Shown here: piece by piece, positions 55,362 to 64,000 of the stretch
How positions within the stretch are numbered: position 1 is the first letter of the stretch
How the letters are laid out: every line of letters begins with the position of its first letter
Assembly: GCA_910575495.1 (NCBI GenBank)
Contig: CAJTFS010000003.1
Coordinates: 186,001 to 250,000 of the forward strand
DNA: 64,000 nucleotides
DNA from: Bacteroidales bacterium
Lineage (GTDB): Bacteria > Bacteroidota > Bacteroidia > Bacteroidales > Rikenellaceae
Direction: 5' to 3'
Program-made: the position numbers and the translations under genes
Notes under the pieces: generated by a model
The model's input: only the letters and a program-made list of their open reading frames with translations
What the model was told of the DNA's origin: nothing
Databases searched by the model: none

Positions 55362-55614
55362 GCACCGGCACCCCGCCCCGTCCTGGAGAACGCAGGCATG
55401 GAGCAAGAACGGAACCGAAGCAGGAACGGGAAGCGCGCAGGGCGCCGCAGACGGCGAACAACGCCGCAGGCGAACGGCCGACGCCATAATAAAATAATGA
55501 GGCAAAGCCATAAAAGAGAAGCGCCATAAAAAGAGGAGCCCGCCGCCCCGAACCGCAAACAGGAGGCAAAACCCGGTTTTGCCGCTGAAACCAAAGAGAA
55601 TCAACAGAACAGAT
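55362..55614. other. Purine-rich intercistronic gap inside the V-ATPase operon
   Basis: About 250 bases of A/G-rich, loosely repetitive sequence (recurring GGAACGG, GAAGCGC and CCATAAAA words). No gene, promoter match or terminator is clear. It is unusual in an operon whose other gaps are under 45 bases. It may hold a translational enhancer or the remnant of a short gene. Confidence 0.45.
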
Positions 55615-57369
55615 ATGAAAACAACAGGACGAGTAAACGGTATCATTTCGAACATCGTCATCGTCAAGGCCGACGGCGCCGTGGGTCAGAACGAGATATG
55701 TTACGTCCATACCGGCGATACGAAGATGATGGCCGAGGTCATCAAGGTCGTGGGCGACGCCGCCTACGTACAGGTATTCGACAGCACCCGCGGGCTGAAG
55801 ATCGGCGACCGCGTGGAGTTCGAGGGACACATGCTCGAAGCAACGCTCGCTCCGGGTCTGCTGTCGCGCAACTACGACGGTCTGCAGAACGACCTCGAGA
55901 AGATGGACGGGCTGTTCATTGCCCGCGGTTCGATGACCGAGCCCGTCGACTTCGGGGCGCAGTGGGAGTTCGAGCCCCTGGCCAAGGCCGGCGACAAGGT
56001 GTCGGCCGCCTCGTGGCTGGGCCAGGTCAAGGAGCAGTGGCTCACCCACAAGATCATGGTGCCTTTCACCATGACCGACACCTATACGGTCAAAAGCGTC
56101 GCCCAGGCCGGCACCTACAAGATCACCGACACGATCGCCGTGGTCACCGACGCCGAGGGCCGCGACCACGACATCACCATGGTGCAGAAATGGCCCGTCA
56201 AGCAGGCCGTGCGCTGCTACGCCGAGAAGCCGCGCCCGGCACGCGTCATGGAGACGGGCGTGCGCGCCATCGACACCTTCAACCCCATGGCCGAGGGCGG
56301 TACGGGCTTCATCCCCGGGCCGTTCGGCGCCGGCAAGACGGTGCTCCAGCACGCCATTTCGAAGCAGGCCGACGCCGACGTCATCATCATGGTGGCCTGC
56401 GGCGAGCGTGCCAACGAGGTGGTCGAAATCTTCAAGGAGTTCCCCGAGCTGGTCGACCCCCGCACGGGCCACAAGCTCATGGAGCGCACGATCATCATCT
56501 GCAACACCTCCAACATGCCCGTCGCCGCGCGCGAAGCGTCGGTCTACACGGGCATGACCATCGGCGAGTACTACCGCGCCATGGGTCTCAAGGTGCTCGT
56601 GATGGCCGACTCCACGTCGCGCTGGGCCCAGGCGCTGCGCGAGATGTCCAACCGTCTGGAGGAGCTGCCCGGTCAGGACGCTTTCCCGATGGACCTTTCG
56701 GCCATCATCTCCAACTTCTACTCGCGCGCGGGTCTGGTGAAGCTCAACAACGGCGAAACGGGCTCCGTAACGTTCCTCGGAACGGTGTCGCCCGCGGGCG
56801 GCAACCTCAAGGAACCCGTCACCGAGTCGACCAAGAAAGCGGCGCGCTGCTTCTACGCCCTCTCGCAGGGCCGCGCCGACTCGAAGCGCTACCCAGCCAT
56901 CGACCCGCTGGAATCCTACTCCAAGTACCTCGAATACCCCGAGATCGCCGAATACCTCGACGACCACATCGGCAAGGGCTGGGTCGAGAAAGTCTACGCC
57001 GGAAAGACCATCGTGCAGCGCGGCAAGGAGGCCAACGACCAGATCAACATTCTGGGCGACGACGGCGTGCCCGTGGAGTACCACGAACGCTTCTGGAAAT
57101 CGGAGCTCATCGACTTCGTCATCCTCCAGCAGGACGCCTTCGACGACATCGACGCCAACTGCCCCATCGAGCGTCAGCAGATGATGTACGAAACGGTGCT
57201 CAACATCTGCCGCAAGGAGTTCTCATTCGCCGACTTCGAGGAGTGTTCGCAGTTCTTCAAGGGACTCATCAACCTCTTCCGTCAGATGAACTACGCCCAG
57301 TGGCAGTCGGAGAAGTTCAACGACTACCGCAAGCAGATCGAGCAATATGTACTTGCCAAAACCGAATAA
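55615..57369 (+). CDS. atpA: V-type ATPase catalytic subunit A
   Basis: Start at 55615 (MKTTGRVNGIISNIVIVKADG). At 584 residues it is the nucleotide-hydrolysing or synthesising subunit. The P-loop is GPFGAGKTVLQ; the A-subunit-specific bulge region precedes it (TLAPGLLSRNYDGLQNDL), and MADSTSRWAQALREMSNRLEELPGQ follows. It ends in the helical C-terminal domain. All catalytic landmarks are present. Confidence 0.97.
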   Translation: MKTTGRVNGIISNIVIVKADGAVGQNEICYVHTGDTKMMAEVIKVVGDAAYVQVFDSTRGLKIGDRVEFEGHMLEATLAPGLLSRNYDGLQNDLEKMDGLFIARGSMTEPVDFGAQWEFEPLAKAGDKVSAASWLGQVKEQWLTHKIMVPFTMTDTYTVKSVAQAGTYKITDTIAVVTDAEGRDHDITMVQKWPVKQAVRCYAEKPRPARVMETGVRAIDTFNPMAEGGTGFIPGPFGAGKTVLQHAISKQADADVIIMVACGERANEVVEIFKEFPELVDPRTGHKLMERTIIICNTSNMPVAAREASVYTGMTIGEYYRAMGLKVLVMADSTSRWAQALREMSNRLEELPGQDAFPMDLSAIISNFYSRAGLVKLNNGETGSVTFLGTVSPAGGNLKEPVTESTKKAARCFYALSQGRADSKRYPAIDPLESYSKYLEYPEIAEYLDDHIGKGWVEKVYAGKTIVQRGKEANDQINILGDDGVPVEYHERFWKSELIDFVILQQDAFDDIDANCPIERQQMMYETVLNICRKEFSFADFEECSQFFKGLINLFRQMNYAQWQSEKFNDYRKQIEQYVLAKTE

Positions 57370-57372
57370 GCC

Positions 57373-58692
57373 ATGACAACACGCGCATTTCAGAAGATAT
57401 ATACCAAGATCGACAACATCACCAAGGCCACCGTCACGCTCCGCGCCTCGGGCGTCGGCAACGACGAACTGGCCACCGTGGGCGGCAAGCTCGCGCAGGT
57501 GGTGAAGATTATGGGCGAGAACGTCACCCTGCAGGTCTTCGCCGGCACGGAGGGCATCGCCACCGACTCGGAAGTGATCTTCCACGGCGAGCCGCCCAAG
57601 CTCAAGGTGTCGGACAACCTCGCCGGCCGCTTCTTCAACGCCTACGGCGAACCTCTGGAGGGCGGCGAGGCCGTCGAGGGCGAGGCCCGCGAGATCGGCG
57701 GCCCGACGGTCAACCCTTTCAAGCGTATCCAGCCCTCGGAGCTCATCGCCACGGGCATCGCCGGCATCGACCTCAACAACACCATCGTCACGGGTCAGAA
57801 GATTCCGTTCTTCGCCGACCCCGACCAGCCCTACAACGCCGTGATGGCCAACGTGGCCCTGCGCGCCAAGGCCGACAAGATCATCCTGGGCGGCATGGGT
57901 CTGACGAACGACGACTTCCTCTACTTCAAGTCGGTCTTCGAGAACGCCGGCGCCCTCGACCGCATCGTCTCGTTCGTCAACACCACCGAGAACCCGCCCG
58001 TCGAGCGTCTTCTGGTGCCCGACATGGCCCTGACGGCCGCCGAGTACTTCGCCGTGGACAAGGGCGAGAAGGTGCTGGTGCTGCTCACCGACATGACGCT
58101 CTACGCCGATGCGCTGGCCATCGTGTCGAACCGCATGGACCAGATCCCCTCCAAGGACTCGATGCCCGGTTCGCTCTACTCCGACCTGGCCAAGATCTAC
58201 GAGAAGGCCGTGCAGCTGCCCAACGGCGGTTCGATCACCATCATCGCCGTGACGACCCTCTCGGGCGGCGACATCACCCACGCCATCCCCGACAATACGG
58301 GTTACATCACCGAGGGTCAGCTCTTCCTGCGCAACGATTCCGACACGGGCAAGGTCATCGTCGACCCGTTCCGTTCGCTGTCGCGACTCAAGCAGCTGGT
58401 CATCGGCAAGAAAACCCGCGAGGACCATCCGCAGGTGATGAACGCCTGCGTGCGTCTCTACGCCGACGCGGCCAACGCCAAGACCAAGCTCGAAAACGGT
58501 TTCGACCTCTCGGACTACGACGAGCGCACCCTGAAGTTCGCCCACGACTACTCCGAGAAACTCCTGGCCATCGACGTCAACATCGACATCACCGCGATGC
58601 TCGACACCGCCTGGACGCTCTTCGCCGAGTACTTCTCGCGCGAGGAGGTGGCCATCAAGGAGGAGCTCATCAAGAAGTACTGGAAAGCTTAG
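57373..58692 (+). CDS. atpB: V-type ATPase subunit B
   Basis: The 439-residue non-catalytic nucleotide-binding partner of A. It starts three bases after A and has no Walker A motif. It keeps the family phrases LTDMTLYADALAIVSNRMDQIPSKDSMPGSLYSDLAKIYE and TITIIAVTTLSGGDITHAIPDNTGYITEGQ. B lines the A/B interfaces and carries the conserved Arg contributing to the catalytic site. Confidence 0.96.
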   Translation: MTTRAFQKIYTKIDNITKATVTLRASGVGNDELATVGGKLAQVVKIMGENVTLQVFAGTEGIATDSEVIFHGEPPKLKVSDNLAGRFFNAYGEPLEGGEAVEGEAREIGGPTVNPFKRIQPSELIATGIAGIDLNNTIVTGQKIPFFADPDQPYNAVMANVALRAKADKIILGGMGLTNDDFLYFKSVFENAGALDRIVSFVNTTENPPVERLLVPDMALTAAEYFAVDKGEKVLVLLTDMTLYADALAIVSNRMDQIPSKDSMPGSLYSDLAKIYEKAVQLPNGGSITIIAVTTLSGGDITHAIPDNTGYITEGQLFLRNDSDTGKVIVDPFRSLSRLKQLVIGKKTREDHPQVMNACVRLYADAANAKTKLENGFDLSDYDERTLKFAHDYSEKLLAIDVNIDITAMLDTAWTLFAEYFSREEVAIKEELIKKYWKA

Positions 58693-58701
58693 TTTTTTCC
58701 C

Positions 58702-61636
<2,935 letters not shown>

Positions 61637-61675
61637 ACGGCCCGGACTGTGCTTCGGCACCTCTCCCGAAATGCA

Positions 61676-61717
61676 ATCACCCCTGCCGCAGCGATGCCGC
61701 GGCAGGGGTGATCTTTT
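61676..61717 (+). terminator. Terminator of the V-ATPase operon
   Basis: 14-bp stem ATCACCCCTGCCGC / GCGGCAGGGGTGAT followed by CTTTT. Confidence 0.88.
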
Positions 61718-62145
61718 GGAGGTAGCCCGTTCACAAGCGACTTCGTACCGGGAGTGATGCAGGTCAGGGCTTGCATCAGCATGGTCGGCAGATTCAGCAA
61801 TCCGCTGGCGGCGTAAAGGCGCGGGAGGGTTATGTAAGGAAATAGTTGTATCGGGTGCGCAGCGTTGCGCGAGCCGCTGCCAGCTTACGGTTTTGGTTCG
61901 GCAGAGATACCGGCACCGGCTTTTTGTCCGACGCGGTCGACCGGTGGCGCAAATATTCTCGTGCCGAAGCCAGCGGAGCGAGTTTTGCGAGCCTCCGCAG
62001 GGCGGGGCTTCGGCTCGCACGGCTGAAGCCGGATTGTATTTCTACAAACCGCAGTCGCCCGAGCATCTTTTCTCTTTACCTACTCGCGTTGCCGCCAGTT
62101 GCTTATTCCAGTCTGCGGCGGAGTTTGCGAACAATTCAGTAGTTT

Positions 62146-62409
62146 GTCATTCTGAGGAGCAGAGCGACGAAGAATCTGTATAAAAGTATACGTAGACAGA
62201 TTCTTGACTGCACTTCGTTTGTCGTTCACTTCTTTACGAAGAGCCGCTGCAACCGTCATGTTGAGCGCAGCGAAACATCTGTAACCTTGCTCAGAATAGA
62301 TTCTTGACTGCATTTCGTTTGTCTCTCTCCTCCTTGCTTGGCATAGTCCGCAAGCGGTCTCTGCACTCGCTGCGTTCATCATAGATTCTTCGCTAACGCT
62401 CAGAATGAC
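62146..62409. mobile_element. MITE-like element, copy B1
   Basis: Ends GTCATTCTGA / TCAGAATGAC with inner GAAGAATC / GATTCTTC. Contains AGAATCTGT / ACAGATTCT around TATAAAAGTATACGTA (62171-62204) and the palindromic core at 62309-62377 in reverse orientation (CTCCTCCTTGC, CCGCAAGCGG). No transposase. Confidence 0.6.
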
Positions 62410-62553
62410 AATTATGGCAGGCTCTTTCTCTTTCTGATCGGAAGACCTTGCGCCCGGGGCCGGCTCGCGCTGAAAGCGCGACCCCCGCAGCCGGCCCGGG
62501 CGAGCACACGAATGAGTTCCCGAAAGGAAATGATTCAATGCAAAGACAGCATT

Positions 62554-62715
62554 GTCATTCTGAGGAGATCGGAAGATCGACGAAGAATCTGTATAAAAGT
62601 ATACGTAGACAGATTCTTGACTGCACTTCGTTTGTCTTTCTCCTCCTTGCTCGGCATAGTCCGCAAGCGGTTTCTGCGCTCGCTGCGTTCGTCGATCCAC
62701 TTCGCTCAGAATGAC
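62554..62715. mobile_element. MITE-like element, copy B2
   Basis: Same ends and the same AGAATCTGT / ACAGATTCT hairpin (62584-62617) as copy B1, with the core palindrome at 62621-62690 in reverse orientation. It is shorter because it lacks the middle 90 bases or so of B1. Confidence 0.6.
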
Positions 62716-62933
62716 AAAGTAGGGTTGTCGAGGTGGGACGATCGCAGCCGGTCCGGGCGAACGATTTGCAGTCGCCGTTGTTCGGCTCTTCAAGCCGTGC
62801 GGGCCGCAGCCTCCCGCAGCGGAGGCCCGCAAGCGTGCCCCGCAGGCTGCGCCCGACATTCCGTACGAGGTGACTGCATTAACATTCGCAGTAAAACCAT
62901 TGTTCGCATCCGCCGCCGCATTCATCCGAGCGA

Positions 62934-63150
62934 TTGCTTTTTGCGCCTGCTGCGGGCTACCGCAACAGCACGACGGGAGCCTTCGGCGGCATCGGCAGTA
63001 CGGGTGCAATATGGTCTTCGTCGGCTTTCGCTGACGGCAGTTACAACGTAAGCCGTCTGTTCTTCGTCGAGAGTCTCGTGCATCCGCTACGCAGCGTCTA
63101 TCGTTCCTATGGTTTCTCCGTGCGCTGCGTCCAAGCATCTGCCGCGAAGC
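62934..63150 (+). pseudogene. Orphan C-terminal fragment of a FISUMP-domain surface protein, copy B
   Basis: The translation runs LFAPAAGYRNSTTGAFGGIG, GAIWSSSAFADGSYNVSRLFF and YRSYGFSVRCVQASA. This is the usual end of FISUMP domains in Bacteroidales surface lipoproteins. The frame enters from the dispersed repeat with no start or signal peptide, and continues open past the natural end to about 63338. Confidence 0.65.
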
Positions 63151-63272
63151 CGCTTTCGCCCCCAATCTTACAACCGGCACCGCCCCGGCATCAAAAACCT
63201 GCATACAGAGCGACCGGCCGCCGAAAAACGGGGCACCCGAGAATGCACGGCCGTCTCCGACACGCCCCCTGC

Positions 63273-63306
63273 ACAAAAAAACCGCGCGGAGGAATCCTCC
63301 GCGCGA
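63273..63306 (-). terminator. Terminator of the DUF4301 gene
   Basis: 11-bp perfect palindromic stem CGCGCGGAGGA / TCCTCCGCGCG. On the minus strand it is followed by GGTTTTTTT. Confidence 0.85.
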
Positions 63307-63331
63307 ACAAAAGAGAAAGAGTTGAGCCCCC

Positions 63332-64000
63332 CTACTGATGCTGGGGCCGCAACAGATCCTGCACGACCTTGACGGGCGAGAACGTGGAGACCGGCACATC
63401 GACGAAGACGGTGTTCCAGCGCGCCATGGCACCGTTCCAAAGCCCGGGCAACTCCTGGGCGCGCAATTCGCGTCCGCCGGAAGATTTCGACGAAATGAAC
63501 CCCGTGGCTGGATCGGTATACTCGCGCAAATCGAACTTTCCGCCCTGCGCATTGCGCACGCCGCACACGAGATCGACCGGATTGAAGTGGGTGGCCGACT
63601 TCATGAGCGGCATGTCGCCGGGTGCAATCTGACTCGACTCGGCGATCTGGAGCGACTCGGTGCCGTCGGGATTGGCCGCCCAGAAAGGTCCGCCGCCGGG
63701 CTCGCCCTCGTTGCGGACCATGCCGCACACGCGGATGGGACGGTCGAGAACGGCACGCAGCAAAGCAGCATCATAGCGTTCGGGCAAGGCGACGCACAAC
63801 TTCCGGCGAATGAATTCGGCGATCGCTCCGAGGTCGGCCGCACCCTCGTCCAAGGCTTTCAGATAAGCGAAAGCCCGTGCCTGCAAATCGAGCAGCACGC
63901 CGGCCAGCACTTTTTTGAAACGAACGGTATCGCCCCGTTGGGCGTCGGTCGTAACGTTGTCGATGTTCTTGATGAAGATCAGGTCGGCGTCGATCTCGTT
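63332..64000 (-). CDS. DUF4301 family protein (5' end outside the window)
   Basis: The frame is open from the window edge on the minus strand, starting NEIDADLIFIKNIDNV, so about 222 C-terminal residues are visible and the first half of the gene is missing. GMVRNEGEPGGGPFW and SATHFNPVDLVCGVRN match DUF4301, a Bacteroidetes family with nucleotidyltransferase-like features. An internal GTG at 63910 is not the true start. Function unproven. Confidence 0.8.
   Translation of the reverse strand, partial: NEIDADLIFIKNIDNVTTDAQRGDTVRFKKVLAGVLLDLQARAFAYLKALDEGAADLGAIAEFIRRKLCVALPERYDAALLRAVLDRPIRVCGMVRNEGEPGGGPFWAANPDGTESLQIAESSQIAPGDMPLMKSATHFNPVDLVCGVRNAQGGKFDLREYTDPATGFISSKSSGGRELRAQELPGLWNGAMARWNTVFVDVPVSTFSPVKVVQDLLRPQHQ

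Larger units (their letters stand above)
61725..63165 (+). repeat. Long dispersed repeat, copy B
   Basis: Collinear with the reverse complement of 34735-35885 in several blocks. Near-identical parts include the CAGTCCGCTGGCGGCG-type block near 61795-61820, GCTTATTCCAGTCTGC near 62101, and about 200 bases at 62715-62925. Between the blocks lie two MITE-like elements; copy A has one. No intact gene in 61637-63331. Confidence 0.7.

Noticed and set aside
62146-62715. CRISPR array suggested by repeated hairpins
   Set aside because: Only two copies with unequal spacing and MITE-type ends; no short regular repeat-spacer pattern and no cas genes.
62080-63552. 490-codon minus-strand frame across the repeat region
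   Set aside because: It runs through MITE-like repeats, antisense to the FISUMP fragment, and into the antisense frame of DUF4301; low-complexity Arg/Ala/Ser content and no family motif.

Overview
The window reads as a Bacteroidales chromosome, most likely Alistipes or a close relative (inferred, not tested). Supporting signs are a GC-rich core, a fused lpxC-fabZ gene, a V-type rotary ATPase operon, a hybrid two-component regulator beside pectin enzymes, a DUF4249/TonB receptor pair, and Bacteroidetes-type promoters (TTTG, about 19-20 bases, TAnnTTTG).

Positions 1 to about 21.3 kb are a decayed or rearranged integrative conjugative element. It begins with the usual accessory block: DUF3945 protein, topoisomerase III, DUF1896 protein, and a giant methylase-helicase. 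AT-rich cargo follows: a TPR membrane regulator, a subtilase that has lost its Asp and His, and a three-gene lipid-linked-sugar operon (GT39-like, GtrA, flavoprotein). Then come RteC, a DUF1016 nuclease, a coupling protein (TraG/MobC) cut off at its 5' end, and a DarT-DarG toxin-antitoxin pair. Two related remnant sequences flank DarTG.

Positions 21.5-34.3 kb are core genome. On the minus strand lie a CvrA/NhaP2-type antiporter and a TonB-like protein. On the plus strand lie lpxC-fabZ, lpxA, rimP, nusA, infB, a CoA-transferase and an EamA permease. Positions 34.3-36 kb hold a small-RNA candidate and one copy of a long dispersed repeat. From 48.0 to 36 kb on the minus strand is a pectin utilisation cluster: alpha/beta hydrolase, DUF4861, GH28, CE12-CE8, HTCS regulator, GH105. 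A tRNA-Ser(GCU), a heavily folded spacer, a lipoprotein/TonB-receptor cluster and the V-ATPase operon (E, DUF2764, A, B, D, I, K) follow. The second copy of the long repeat, inverted, and the end of a DUF4301 gene close the window.

The most unusual signal is a short palindromic element of about 65-75 bp. It occurs in intergenic DNA, mostly inside MITE-like repeats, and also sits in frame inside two conserved ICE genes (topB and the methylase-helicase). It is read in different frames in the two genes, and its central stem changes sequence while keeping its base pairing. This resembles the Rickettsia palindromic elements, but in a Bacteroidales background.
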